The translations under genes were made by a program, and so were the position numbers. Source: Hirundichthys speculiger (taxonomy: Eukaryota; Chordata; Actinopteri; Beloniformes; Exocoetidae). From it: a stretch of 64,000 bases of DNA. The notes under the pieces are model-generated. The model ran no database searches. It saw only the letters and a program-made list of their open reading frames with translations, and had not been told where the DNA came from. Shown here in pieces: positions 9,279 through 21,200 of the stretch; positions within the stretch are counted from its first letter, which is position 1; each line of letters begins with the position of its first letter. The stretch spans positions 571,501-635,500 of the forward strand of contig JAGFBZ010000369.1 in NCBI GenBank assembly GCA_018398805.1, given 5' to 3'.

Positions 9279-11085
9279 TATTTAGTTTAGTTAGTTAACT
9301 AGTTCGTGTAGAAAGTGAACTTGCCCAACACTGGGTGTGGGAACAATCATCTCATTTTAAATGTGGACAAGACAAAGGAGATGATTGTGGATGTTAGGAG
9401 GATTTTAAACTTATTCCTGATCCTCCTAAAATCCACAATCAAGTCAAACAGCATTTCCATCATGGAGAAGAAGTGGAGGTGGTGGAGGAGTATAAATACC
9501 TCAGTGTTCACCTGGACAACAGACTGGACTGGAGACACTGATGCTGTTGATAAGAAGGGACAGAGCAGACTTTACTTCTGGAGGAAGCTGAGGTCCTTCA
9601 GTGCTGCAGCCAGATGTTCAGATCTTCTATCAGTCTGTTGTGGAGAGTTCAATCCTACCTGCAGTCATCTGTAGGAGGAGCAGCATCAGAGCCAGAGACT
9701 GAAAGAACCTGAACAAACTGATGAAGAAGGCTGGCTCTGTTCTGCAGATGATGGAGAAAAGGATGATATTTCACAAAATGAAGACAACTGTGGAAAATCC
9801 TGAACATCTTCCACACAACATAGTGATTGAGCAGCAGAGTGTCTTCAGTCAGAGGATCTTCAGATCTGTTGTAACATAGACTGCTGCATGAGATCCTTCC
9901 TGAACACAGCAATAACCATCTACAATGACTCACTGAAGAGACTTCAATCATGTTACTGGAAATATTTAATTTACCTTTGGGGATCAATAAAGTATTTCTG
10001 ATTTGAACTGAATTTGAATTAAAAAGAAAAAGAATAAAAATTTCTGTCCAGCTTGAATCCAGAGGTATCAAGACAAAAACCAGGTTAGAAAAGTTTTAAT
10101 TCACTCAGAGCTGAACTTCAGCAGCATCATCAAGACTGGAACTAAAACAGCTTTTTATCTCCTCAAACTGATATGGAGAGTCAGAGATCTGGGGCCCTAT
10201 CTTACACCTCCTGCTGCTCAATACCCACTACCCACTACCTGCAAACCGCAGATTTAAGAGCCTCTGCCAACCGCTAATGCAATCTTCCACTCCCAAAAGC
10301 TGCTACCCATTTTGCCGACTCCCTTACTCACATTGTGGGAGCGGCAATGGGCGTGTCTCTTGCGCTTTCCACAAATTCGGTAGCTTGCAGTACCTGTATC
10401 TCGCAGATTTTGGATATTGGGTAATGGGTGGTCTGAGTTTGTGGAAAGCGCAACTGGCATGTCGGCGCGTAAAAGAGCGCGTCCAAATCCCGTCATTGCG
10501 CGTCCACCCAGTCACATGTGGACTGCACAACCGGCTCTACCTCTCGATTATGCATCACTGTATGACTTGCATACGTTATTATTCTCTTAAGGGCAGACAA
10601 TGTCTGTACTGCTGTGGCATGATGTCATTCAGATGTTTGCTGTGGAGGAAACGAGGAGATCACAGAACTTTCTTGAGTTTCTTGTACTGTGCGCCTCCCT
10701 CTGACCCTCTCCTTGTGCTCGGAACACCTGAGATTCGCTCAGTGGTAGAAGGTAGATGTCATCATACGTGTTCCTCTGGCTCAATGCTCATCCAGTGATC
10801 TGTTCTGCAGTATTTTAAAAAGCACCGCTCCCAGCAGCTATGCGTCTTGGCACAGCTGTGCGTCTTTGCGCAGGGGATATGTTCAAGATAACCCAAAAAG
10901 TTATGGATGGATTTTGATGACATTTTCAGGAGTTGTCAGAAATGTGAAAAGGAAGAACTGATTTTATTTTGGGTGTGATCCGGAAGAAATCCTGGATCAC
11001 TTTCAAATTTTCGATAACATTGTGCTGTTTAGTTGTTTCTTGAACCCTAAAGCAACCACAATGGAGACAGGAAGGGAGTTCTGGA

Positions 11086-11275
11086 CTTTTTTTTTTTTTT
11101 GGCTCTAGTGGCCTTTATTGAAGGTAGGGAGGCAGGAGGGGGGGGGCAGAGAGAGTGGGGAAGACACGTGGGAAAGTGTCGCCGAGCTGGGAATCGAACT
11201 CACAACCAGCCGCACGAGGACTGTAGCCTCTGTATATGGCCGCCTGCCCTAACCACTGCGCCACCGGGGCAGCCA
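11086..11275 (-). mobile_element. tRNA-derived SINE with 10-bp TSD
   Basis: The SINE reads on - from GGCTGCCCCGGTGGCGCAG (box A region) through box B GAGTTCGATTCCC to AATAAAGGCCACTAGAGCCA and a run of A. The duplication GAGTTCTGGA flanks it exactly (11076-11085 and 11276-11285), so this copy inserted by retrotransposition. It is the best-preserved member in the window. Confidence 0.9.
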
Positions 11276-12136
11276 GAGTTCTGGAATTTTAAGAGTTTAA
11301 TTTTCTCAGATGTAAAAAAGGAGGATTTAAGGGTTGGCAGCCAAACCAACAATCCAGGGGACGACAAAGGCAAGAAGGTGGCACTGCGAATTGCTGGATC
11401 AGGCGTTTCTATGGGAAGATCTGGAGACGAGTCTGGTTGAATGATGACTGAATAGGTACAGGTGTGCACTGCCACACATGGGCTGCTCGTCAGAGGGGAA
11501 GGTGAAACATAGGTGGATCTGAGTGTCTATGTAGAGGATTGAAGGTGGCGCAGTAGGTTGTGTGCAGGAGCCCCAGAGGTGGAAGATTGCGGTTCACGGC
11601 TCAGCTTGACACTGTAACATGCGCTCAATGTGGCCGGAAATTTTGTTTCTCAACATCTCCGTTAATTATTGCCCACAACTCATTAAATTTCACTCAGGTA
11701 TTGACAATGAAAACCTCTATAAAATTTCAGAGGCTGATCCGGATGTGATCCAGAAGGCAGATTTTATTGCAATCTGTAAATCGCTGTATGGGAGAACTGT
11801 TGTGCTTGGCGGAGGTCTGCGCTCTCAGAGTGCTTTTCTAGTTAAGAAATGCTTTCCTTGAAGCTCACTGGCTCTATTTTTTTCTGAGCAGTTTGTTGGA
11901 ACTTCTTGGAGTACAAAAGAAATGATTAAATCATTTGCTCCACATTAGTTAGAGCTAGTTATGTATAGGGGTGTCCCGATCCCGATCCCCTGATCGGATC
12001 GGCCATCGATCTTAAAAATTTAAGGTGGATCGGATTGGCCGATCAACATTATTATAACACGCCGATCTTTTTATCATTATTTTTTTCCTCAAAAAGTGAT
12101 CCTGATTAACACAAATTAATAAAGTTATCATATTAC

Positions 12137-12995
12137 TAGGGATGGGCATTTGGTCGAGATTTATTCGTCGATCGTCGGGAGAATAAATGATTAATAATCG
12201 ATTAATCATTAACATTTTTATATTGAAAACTATCATAAATATTCTCAATATCGGCGTGACGTTTGTTTTCCCCTTTGGCCTGGTTGCTATGGCCCGCGCA
12301 TGCGCAGATGTGTTCAGTGGCCCAAATGTTGTGGTCGAGAATAACGTGACATTTCCTGTTTCTTTTCTTAAAAAAAAACAACGATAATAAAAGAAGAGAT
12401 ATGGAGGAGACTACTTAACAAGGACAATTTATATCAAGGCGCCAGTATTACAGGCTTTTTGTTTCTTAAAAAGATGCGCTTGTTGTGTGCTCGATGTGCG
12501 CTGCAGCTCCTGGTCTATGCTAACACTGAGTTGAGGCTAGGCTAGGCTAGGCTAGGCTGATGATGAACCGCCTCCGCCGTCCTTTACAAGGCTGGGATGC
12601 GCGTTGTTCAAGTGATACATCATTGTCGTTGTCGATTAATTGTATTTGTAATTCACATTGCAGTGATTGCAGTACACTTGGTCATTTTCTAAACTAAAAT
12701 GGTCCCACGCCACACTTCACCGCGACCGCTTCATGATTAGGCGATGACCTGTAGAAGCTCACATGTAACAACTGAGTCAAGCCAGGGTACGATGGTGAAA
12801 TGTTGCCCCCTGCTGCCAAATTTCTATCGGTGGCTCAGCGAAATGCATCGCATTGTTTGAGGACGTGCACTGAGAACCTACATTCGGATTGTTTAAAAAA
12901 AAAAAAAACGTTCGGTTCATCGACGAAAATTAATTTCTTCGACCAAATTCTTAATGATCAATCATTGATTAATCGATTAATTATGCCCATCCCTA
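12137..12995. mobile_element. hAT MITE nested in another hAT element
   Basis: Inverted termini TAGGGATGGGCAT and ATGCCCATCCCTA, flanked by CATATTAC and AATATTAC (7 of 8 bases alike). Subterminal AT-rich repeats GATTAATCGATTAAT occur at both ends. The interior includes a GGCTA repeat at 12535-12556. No coding region. Confidence 0.85.
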
Positions 12996-13124
12996 AATAT
13001 TACACAAACAAAAATATTTTTTAAACTATATACATTTAATAATTTGCACTGAAATAAGGTTTCCCAGCAGCGCTGTCTTGATCCGCCTTAAAAGTTTTAA
13101 GACCGTCGGCGTCAGGCTAAACTT

Positions 13125-13520
13125 TAGCAAAAATGTCAGCAGTGTGGCAGCGCTATAAAATTACAAAGACCGACGCTTCGACTGCGACTTGCAACGTGTG
13201 GAAGGCTGAGATATCATGATGGGTAAGTAAGAAGAGAGTTTACAACACCACCAATTTAATCAGACACCTAAGAAAGCACACAGCACCGATCCCGCAGCTT
13301 TTTTGTCAGGCGTCGGCACCAGCTTCTGCAGCAAACGCTCTGTGAAACTTTTAAAAGAAAGGACAAACTCCCGAAAGACTCGGAGAAATACGGAAAAATC
13401 ACCGAGCTAATCGTGGAATGTATTACTGAGGACGACCAGCACATTTACAAGGCATTTAACCCGCTCATTAATTACCTCGAGCCTCGTTCCAGTCATTACA
13501 TGAACGACAAAGGACACAAA
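13125..13520 (+). pseudogene. BED zinc-finger fragment of a hAT transposase
   Basis: With frame changes the + strand reads TDASTATCNVCKAEIS, then SFNTTNLIRHLRKHTA, and further on CITEDDQHIYKAFNPLINYL. That is the Cys-X2-Cys ... His-X4-His layout and following segment of ZBED-like hAT transposases. Stops and frameshifts separate the blocks, so it is dead. Confidence 0.6.
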
Positions 13521-14364
13521 GGTGCGCGAACATGTGCAGCGGGTCTTGAAAGAAGTTAAGTTAATATTTTATGTTATTTTTATTCTGATGTGATTTCATT
13601 GATTGCAAAGACTTCTGCTAGTGTTTTCATTGCCTTAAACTGCTAGCCAAGTTCATCTGCTGCTATTTAAATGGAAGTGCTTTGTTCTTTAGTACTGAGA
13701 CTGTTGAACAGTCATTGTTCTGTAACTAAATGTATTTTATAATAATTCTCCCAAACAAAAAAGAAAGAAAGAAGAGTGTTTAAATAAGTTATTGTTTATT
13801 TTATGAGATGATAAAAGCTATTAATCTCAGCTTGGATGCAGGCCTATTTATTAATGTACACAGGAAATAAAATGCATAGGAAATTAAACTCTGTTTGCCC
13901 ACTCAAAAAAAGTGAAATTGGATCGGGAAAAATCGGAAATTGGCCGATCATCAAAATTAAAAGATCGGAATCGGATCGGGACCCAAAAAACGTGATCAGG
14001 ACATCCCTAGTTATGTATATATCAGTGCAGAGGAGGAAAGAAGAGGAGGAGGCTCTACAGCAGAGTCCCAGACGAGCTGCACATGAGAGCTGCTCCGTTC
14101 TGGGTGAAAAGATGCTCCATAACAGTTTGCAGGTAGCGCAACCTGCTCTTAAAGACATTGGCTACTGACGCACTGATTGGTTAAACAGGTGGAACGCCCT
14201 AACCACTCCCATGCATAATGTGTGCATAATATAGTGGTTGGAGCAGGTAATATTGTGTGTTTCGGGAGGTGGAAGATTGCGTTTTTTGTGGGGGAATGCC
14301 CCTCCTGCTACCTGCTATCCCTTAATAGCAGCTTTAGGAGGTTTGGCGCAAGATAGGGTACCTG

Positions 14365-14515
14365 ATGTCCAGAGCAGATTTAGAGAAGCTCATCCAGCCT
14401 TCATCTCCAGCAGACTGACTACTGTAATGCTCTTCTGTCTGGTCTTCAGCTCATCCAGAACGCTGCTGCCAGAGTTCTAACCAGAACCAGGAGAAGACAT
14501 GAAGATGCTGAACAT
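14365..14515 (+). mobile_element. LINE reverse-transcriptase remnant
   Basis: The + strand reads HPAFISSRLTTVMLF and, after a shift, LIQNAAARVLTRTRR-like sequence. This matches the region after the polymerase motif in L2-type fish LINEs. It is short and broken. Confidence 0.6.
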
Positions 14516-16590
14516 GGCTGGTGGAGACATTTCAGAGCTTTTCCTAATGGACAGTGAGTAGTTACTAGTGGACTTTCTAACATCTGCCTTGGTGACGTCC
14601 TGAAATACTTTCTAATAACCTGTTTTAGGTCATCAGACCAACTAGAGAACAGTGACCTGTTGACAAAGGAGGAGGTTTGGTTTTGACCATGGTGGGAATA
14701 TAAACAGTCCCCACCCCCATTTCACAGTGAAATTTATTCTCCATCCATCATAGAACATATTTAACTGGTCTATGTGAACATCAACAATGACATTTGATCT
14801 ATTACTTTCAGAACACAATATGTTCATTTATAATTTTTTGTAATTGTAAAGAGAAGAAATGACACACAAGGAGGCAATTTCATGAAGGATTTAAACCTTT
14901 ACTCCAGTCATAGTGTTCCTATAACATGAATGAACATTGAAACATCAAACAATACCACACCTGACAACAAAGAGCTTCGAGAATACAAAGATCCAGAGAA
15001 GTTTTCTGCTAAATGTGGATTATGCAGAAACATGGGTTCCATGTAGCCACTTGGAGCCCCATGTAGCCACTCAGAGCCCCCTGTAGCAACTAGGAAAAAC
15101 CCCTAAACCTGCAAAATGCAATAAGAGGCCCATAAAAGTATTACAGTAAAGCATAATATGTAAAAGCTATGTAAAAGAACTTTGCTTTAACAAAGATCTG
15201 TTAAAGCGGAAGTCAAAATCTTCATCTCCAGAAGGAGCTGAACATTTTCATACAAGAACTTTTGAAATTACACAGGGAACGCAAAAGTAGACAAAACTTG
15301 AAAAATCTCAATTCAGCAAAATTATCTAAAAGCTAACAAATAAGAACAAGCTAAATACAGCAAGGTGAGCTACATACTAGCCACAACTAAGTGAGGAGTG
15401 CTCAACGAAGCCAAGTTAAAAAAAAAAACTGCAAAATTAGAAGCATGCTGAACTAAGCTAAATTAATATTATGCTCAAAATTTCTATGTCAGGTGCATGT
15501 TAACAGCAATAAAATTAGCAAAATGCCAATGTTAATAAAACCCTTTTGATACAGTTAGATTTACAAGAAATAGTGCAGTGATGTAATTTTTATTTTATTT
15601 TCTATACCTGTAAAAATGACAAAATGGTCTTTCCTGAATTGAGAAAGAAAATTACATTAAATTGACGATCTCTGATTAAAGTATGCAGAATTTCAGGTGA
15701 TCTTCAGACTGTGAGTCTCATATTTCAAATTCATCAAGTAGTGCAGCTTTGGTAGTTTAGGATTAGAAAAAGAACAAATTTACCAACGTTTTGATGTATA
15801 AATTGTAGCTCAAGTTGAAGCATATAGGTACTAACACAACCTGAAAGAAAATGTTTTTTTTAAACAGTCATATGAAAATAGTCTAACCCTTTGAGAACTG
15901 TTTGAAGTTTAAATGTCTCTAGCTGATAGTATGCTGAAGAAGTCAGCTGTCAAAGAACAAGGTTTCACAAGATCTGAAGGTTCCCATTCATTTTCACTGA
16001 CAGATACATTTTAACAAATGTTCAATATTTTAAAAAGAACAAAAAATTGAAGCAAAAAGAAAAAAAAATCTGTGCAGAAATCTCCAGGCTGAATATTTTG
16101 CTACAAGAATGGTTGAAATAGCACAAAGTATGCAGAAGTTGTTAGGGACCAAAAAATGGTGGAAGAAGATACAGGGAGAAACAAGATCACCATAGGTGAT
16201 CTATGACCTATTAATATTGATTATTCAAGGAAGGAGGTGTCTTGTTATCGGTGAGGATGCCATGGCAACCATGGTAATTAGCTTAGGGGGAGGGGCCAAA
16301 AAACAACAACAACAAGGATGTGAAACAAGTTTGTCTTCCTCGAAGGCATAGTCTTAGTTTTAGGGACCATATTGTGTGACTTTTACAACAAAAAAACTTA
16401 CTGTTATTGATGAACACACCTACATCCTGGTTACTAAAAAGACGTCCAGGAGAAATCAAATCAGGCTACATTTGTGTGAAAAAATACAAACACATTGCAT
16501 TACTTTTCCTCTCAGTAGAGATGATTGTCTTCTTCTCTTTGATGCTGTTGTTGAGGCAGATTTTCAAAATCTGGTTACTGGTGAACAGCT
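14516..16590. other. No gene recognised
   Basis: AT-rich DNA with no recognisable coding exon. A small direct repeat of the phrase CATGTAGCCACT lies at 15040-15080. Since it lies downstream of the - strand zinc-finger gene, part may be its 3' untranslated region. Confidence 0.4.
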
Positions 16591-16599
16591 TTCATCCTC

Positions 16600-16834
16600 C
16601 ATGAATCTGTTGATGCATTTGACATTTGGTGATCTCAGAAAACCTTCCTCACAGTCTACAGACAAATCTCATTTTCAACATGATGACGTTTGTGCATTTT
16701 TAATTGAACATTTTAATTGATAATTGAGCCACACTGATCACAGGTTTACTGTTTCTCTCCATTGTTAATTTTTTTTGGTGCATCTTCAGTTTATTTGATC
16801 CAGTAAAAGCCGCCCTACACTGCTCACATCTGTA
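16600..16834 (-). pseudogene. Decayed zinc fingers beyond the ZNF stop codon
   Basis: Directly after the TGA at 16835-16837, the same frame continues YRCEQCRAAFTGSNKLKMHQ, an almost complete C2H2 finger lacking its second histidine pair member. About 110 bp further, the - strand reads FVCRL, a stop, then GRFSEITKCQMHQQIH, which is another finger with its second Cys codon turned into TGA. The ancestral protein therefore extended further. Confidence 0.75.
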
Positions 16835-18208
16835 TCATTTATCTCTATTGTGAGCAAGTTTGTGTCGTTTTAGAGTACCCAACTGGGTAAAAGCTGATCC
16901 ACACTGATCACATCTGTATGGCTTAACGCCAGTGTGAATACGTTGGTGCTTCTTTAGATCACTTGATGTGGTAAAAGCTGATCCACACTGATCACATCTG
17001 TATGGCTTAACTCCAGTGTGAATACGTTGGTGTATCTGTAGAGTACCCAACCAGGTAAAAGCTGATCCACACTGATCACATCTGTATGGCTTAACGCCAG
17101 TGTGAATACGTTGGTGTGTCTGTAGAGTAGTCAACTGGCTAAAAGCTGATCCACAATGTTCACATCTGTATGGCTTAACGCCAGTGTGAATACGTTGGTG
17201 TGTCTGTAGAGTACTCAACTGGGTAAAAGCTGATCCACACTGATCACAGCTGAAAGGTTTATCTCCAGTGTGAATACGTTGGTGTATCTGTAGATGACCC
17301 AACTGGGTAAAAGCTGATCCACACTGATCACATCTGTATGGTTTTTCTCCAGTGTGAATACGCTGGTGCTGTTTTAGAGTACTCAACCGGTTAAAAGCTG
17401 ATCCACACTGATCACATCTGTATGGCTTAACGTCAGTGTGAATATGCTGGTGTCGTTTTAGAGTACTCAACCGGTTAAAAGCTGATCCACACTGATCACA
17501 TCTGTATGGTTTTTCTCCAGTGTGAATATGCTGGTGCTTCTTTAGATCACCTGATGTGGTAAAAGCTGATCCACACTGATCACATCTGTATGGCTTAATG
17601 CCAGTGTGAATATGTTGGTGTTCCTTTAGATGACCTGATGTGGTAAAAGCTGATCCACACTGATCACAGCTGAAAGGTTTATCTCCAGTGTGAATATGCT
17701 GGTGTCGTTTTAGAGCACTCAACCGGTTAAAAGCTGATCCACACTGATCACAGCTGAAAGGTTTCTCTCCAGTGTGAATACGTTGGTGTTGTTTTAGATG
17801 ATGCAACCTGGTAAAAGCTGATCCACACTGATCACAGCTGAAAGGTTTATCTCCAGTGTGAATACGTTGGTGTATTTTTAGATAACCTGATGTGGTAAAA
17901 GCTGATCCACACTGATCACAGCTGAAAGGTTTATCTCCAGTGTGAATACGTTGGTGTATTTTTAGATAACCTGATGTGGTAAAAGCTGATCCACACTGAT
18001 CACAGCTGAAAGGTTTCTCTCCAGTGTGAATACGTTGGTGTATCTGTAGACTACCCAACTGGGTAAAAGCTGATCCACACTGATCACAGCTGTAGGGTTT
18101 CTCTCCACTGTGAATTCTTATATGTTTAATCAGGCTCGATGAAGAGGCGAGGACTTCTTCACATTGCTCACTGCGGTGTCTCTTGGTTCTTCCTTTGTTT
18201 TGATGTTT
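16835..18208 (-). CDS. ZNF exon 2 (finger array)
   Basis: Carries all fingers, in an 84-bp repeating unit. Putative DNA-contact residues (-1,2,3,6) vary between fingers: QGSI, TGYI, TGYI, RHHQ, RSAR, TGHE, TGDK, RSTR, RSTQ, QGHI, QSTT, QTTT, WGTI, TSDK, QGTR. The rest of each finger is almost constant. Fingers 2 and 3 are identical in protein, which suggests a recent unit duplication. Confidence 0.92.
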   Translation of the reverse strand, partial: KHQNKGRTKRHRSEQCEEVLASSSSLIKHIRIHSGEKPYSCDQCGSAFTQLGSLQIHQRIHTGEKPFSCDQCGSAFTTSGYLKIHQRIHTGDKPFSCDQCGSAFTTSGYLKIHQRIHTGDKPFSCDQCGSAFTRLHHLKQHQRIHTGEKPFSCDQCGSAFNRLSALKRHQHIHTGDKPFSCDQCGSAFTTSGHLKEHQHIHTGIKPYRCDQCGSAFTTSGDLKKHQHIHTGEKPYRCDQCGSAFNRLSTLKRHQHIHTDVKPYRCDQCGSAFNRLSTLKQHQRIHTGEKPYRCDQCGSAFTQLGHLQIHQRIHTGDKPFSCDQCGSAFTQLSTLQTHQRIHTGVKPYRCEHCGSAFSQLTTLQTHQRIHTGVKPYRCDQCGSAFTWLGTLQIHQRIHTGVKPYRCDQCGSAFTTSSDLKKHQRIHTGVKPYRCDQCGSAFTQLGTLKRHKLAHNRDK

Positions 18209-21200
18209 CTGTAACAAAAGAGAAGAAGACTTCATTGTGTTGGAAGACACAATTTGTAAATGTAATAACTATTCCATTTGTAGGAAATTATTACATTTGT
18301 GGGAAGGTGAAAAATCTTGACTGTAAGGGTGAATTCCAATTCCTCCCTTAACCCTCAATCTCAACCCTCAATCTCAAAAATGCACGCTCCCGCTAAGGGC
18401 AAGTGCTGTCCCAATTCTTAGCAAGTCAAGTTAAGGGACAAGTTTGAGGGCTGTATCGCCCTCAAAATTGAGATTTTCCGACACCACCCTTGGAAGTAAG
18501 GGCTTTTCAGAAGGCACTGGGTAATTTAGCCAAGACATCTTTGAAAAGGATGGTGACAAAAAAAAGCTAGCTACAAACCTAAGTATCTTCGTATATCTTA
18601 AAGATATAAATGTGACGAGACCATCTTATTCACTTTGTTTGAGACTTTTTTCACGGCTTAACATCGTTGTTGCATAACATTTATTTTTTTTACTTTACGA
18701 TGTTTGCTGCCGGTCCGGCGGTCCCGGCGACTGGGACCGGTACTGACCCGGTCGGTGGTGGCCGGTGGTCCCGGTCGGCGGCGGTCCCGGTAGGCGGCGG
18801 CGGCCTGCGGTCCCAGTAGGCGGCGGCCGGCGGTCCCGGTAGGCGGCGGCCGGCGGTCCCACCCGGCTTCACGTTACTTGTATACCTTGTTGTTTGGCGG
18901 CCGGTGGTCCCGGTCGGCGGCGGTCCCGGTAGGGCGGCGGCCGGCGGTCCCGGTAGGCGGCGGCCGGCGGTCCCGGTAGGCGGCGGCCGGCGGTCCCACC
19001 CGGCTTCACGTTACTTGTATACCTTGTTGTGTAGCAACGGAGGACTGAATAATGTATCCTCTATTGTGTTATTTGCTAATATTATTTAGAGAATATACAG
19101 TGCTCCTTTCAATGTTATTCCTGTGTAATTTCAGGAAATACAGAGACAACACGGGCTCTGATACATTTCAGTCTGAAGACATAACTGACCTCGAGGGGTG
19201 TCCCATTTCTAAGTCACAAGATAGCCCTGACACTTACTTTCGAGGGTTAAGATTGAGGGCCAAAAATTGAGGGTTAAGGGCGAGGGTTGAGATTGAGGGT
19301 TAAGAGAGGAATTGGAATTCACCCTAATAACTTCCCACAAATGTAATATGAGACTGAATAATGATCTTTGTGGTTGTTGTTTGTTTGTTTGTTTGTATAC
19401 ACCTGCCAATAGTGACTGAAATGTTGACAAGCAATCTGCAGGTCGACAGAACAGCATTCTGAGTAAGTTAGAAATAACAGAAACACACACTCATATACAC
19501 ACTGGCCATCCTTGTCAGTTCACAGAATTACTCTGTGGCAGCAAATATGTTGTTTAATTGGATTTATTTTTATTTTATTCTACCTCTTGTTAATGGGGCG
19601 GGGCATAAAATTAGAATTTTTACCCAGTAGCCCCTGGCTACCAGGTTCTTGAAGTTAGTACCCAGCTAGCAATTTTGGTCACCAGTGTTTTTCGTCGCCC
19701 CATACGCCCCCGTAGACTGCTTACATTATCATGGACGCTCAATGGCTTCAATGGCCTCTACCATCTGTAGTAGACATTTCTCCAGCACATCCTCAGTAAA
19801 TCCATCAGGGAAACACTATTATACTAGTGTGATATTCTGAAACATCTGCACCACCTCACTATATCTGCCAGGAGATCTAAGCTTCCTGAAAACTGGAATC
19901 TGCATGAAAGAAGCTACAAGTTTGGAAGTCTGTTTAACAGTCATGCAGTAGCTTCTTTTGCCCACATGAAGTCCCACAGTGGTTTGACATTTTAGACTCC
20001 CAGCATGTTACACAGACTTGAAACAGACCTACTTGTACTGTCAATACTGCATTTGAATTTTCAACAGCCAAAATATGAACTAAGATCACCTAACAACAAC
20101 GCAAACACAATTTTGGAATTATCATTTATAAAAAGGAAATGTACGAAAGTTACTTGTTCTATGCTGCATGTGAGTTATATCATGTATATCGTTATATCAT
20201 TTGTTTTACCTCTGTGTGTATGTCTCTGTGAAAAGGACAAAAAACCCAGCTAATTCAGCTGGGGGGGGGGGGGGGGGGGGGGGGGGGTGTAGACAGAATT
20301 TCAATAGGAAATTTCATCAGTTCACTATTGTTTTATTTGAAATGTTTTATTTTTTTTAATATTATGGTGATAGAAAAGTTTCGGCAGATCGAGTGAAAAA
20401 CCCCTATTATCGCCCACTATCACTACATTTCAGAAGCATTTACAAGCATGTGTTGTAAGCCAGCCTGGCCCTTTAAGAAGGGGAGTAGCCTGGAGACCAG
20501 ATGCCATACGGTAACACATGAAAGCGCATTTTGATGTGATGCATGTGCACCCAAAACATGGCCACTTTTCACCAAATAAACTTTGTTTCTAAATTATTTA
20601 GATATGTTTGCCTTGGTGACACATGACAAATGTGCAGAAATCATAGAAAAAAAAAATCATTTTTTTTCCTAAGTAGATGGTGGATTTGTGGCTCTCGCCA
20701 CTGGCGACAAAGCAGAAAAAAAAACGGTCGAAATGGTCAAATCTTGGTCGCATTTGGCGACCAGTAAGTCGATTTTATGCCCTTTAGGGATTTCTCTGCA
20801 GCATCGGACCCACCGCACCTGATTAGCACCTTGGACAGTGTTGTGCTTTCTTCTTGTTCCTACAGATGAATGTTTGAGCCTCACTGTGCAGAATGATGTA
20901 TGAGCTTGACACTCGAAGGCTGTTTTCACATTTATCTTCTGAAAATGCTCATATGATTTTAAGGGCAACCAGCCTATGCTGGTGGCTTAGGAAGCCTATG
21001 TTTGAACCATTTAATTAAAATATGTCAGCATATCAAAACCCAAAAACTTGAATAGGTTGTTCATTCTTTGAAGTAGGAAAACATTTGTCAAGGTTAAAGA
21101 CTGGCCCATGTACTTCTTGATAGTAACATTGACCAAGACTGTCTGAACACTGACAACTAAAGGCTTGCAAATAATTAATGACTGGTGAACTTAAGTTAAT

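Larger units (their letters stand above)
7404..9333 (+). mobile_element. hAT-like element, TSD GGTGTGGG
   Basis: Termini CAGTGTTG...CAACACTG are inverted repeats. The 8-bp duplication GGTGTGGG flanks it exactly (7396-7403 and 9334-9341), the hAT signature. Removing the element plus one duplication restores the LINE reading frame. The 1930-bp interior holds a SINE and two further MITEs and no transposase. Confidence 0.85.
7355..10015 (+). mobile_element. LINE reverse-transcriptase fragment split by a hAT insertion
   Basis: Two pieces (7355-7403 and 9334-10015) join in frame across the hAT element to read ...YFVAWCGNNHLILNVDKT and on to KEMIVDVRR, the segment after the catalytic YADD region in jockey/L2-type reverse transcriptases. 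Downstream YLSVHLDNRLDW and GQSRLYFWRKLRSF continue the family pattern with frameshifts. The 3' end GGGGATCAATAAAGTATTTC then TGAATTTGAATT is a LINE tail. It is a decayed pseudogene. Confidence 0.8.
11966..14009 (+). mobile_element. hAT element with BED-finger remnant, TSD GTTATGTA
   Basis: Ends TAGGGGTGTCCCGATC and GATCAGGACATCCCTA are inverted repeats. The 8-bp duplication GTTATGTA is exact (11958-11965, 14010-14017). Inside is a decayed BED-type zinc-finger coding stretch (13125-13520) and a second hAT MITE (12137-12995). It is an internally deleted derivative without a transposase catalytic region. Confidence 0.88.
10191..14362. mobile_element. Composite repeat bounded by GGGCCCTATCTTAC-type ends
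   Basis: The left end GGGGCCCTATCTTACACC (10191) matches inverted GGCGCAAGATAGGGTACC near 14345. Inner sequence on both flanks shares short phrases such as CTACCCACTACC/GCTACCTGCTA and GGTGGAAGATTGCG. Inserted inside are a SINE (11086), a hAT element (11966) and a second hAT MITE within that. Part of it (10200-10550) recurs inverted at 26870-27245. No transposase was recognised and the superfamily is unknown to me. Confidence 0.55.

Noticed and set aside
16376..16720. + strand 114-codon frame beside the zinc-finger gene
   Set aside because: It overlaps decayed zinc-finger sequence on the opposite strand and matches nothing on its own strand.
18690..19089. Gly/Pro/Arg-rich frames
   Set aside because: They translate the GC-rich tandem core of a Harbinger-like element.
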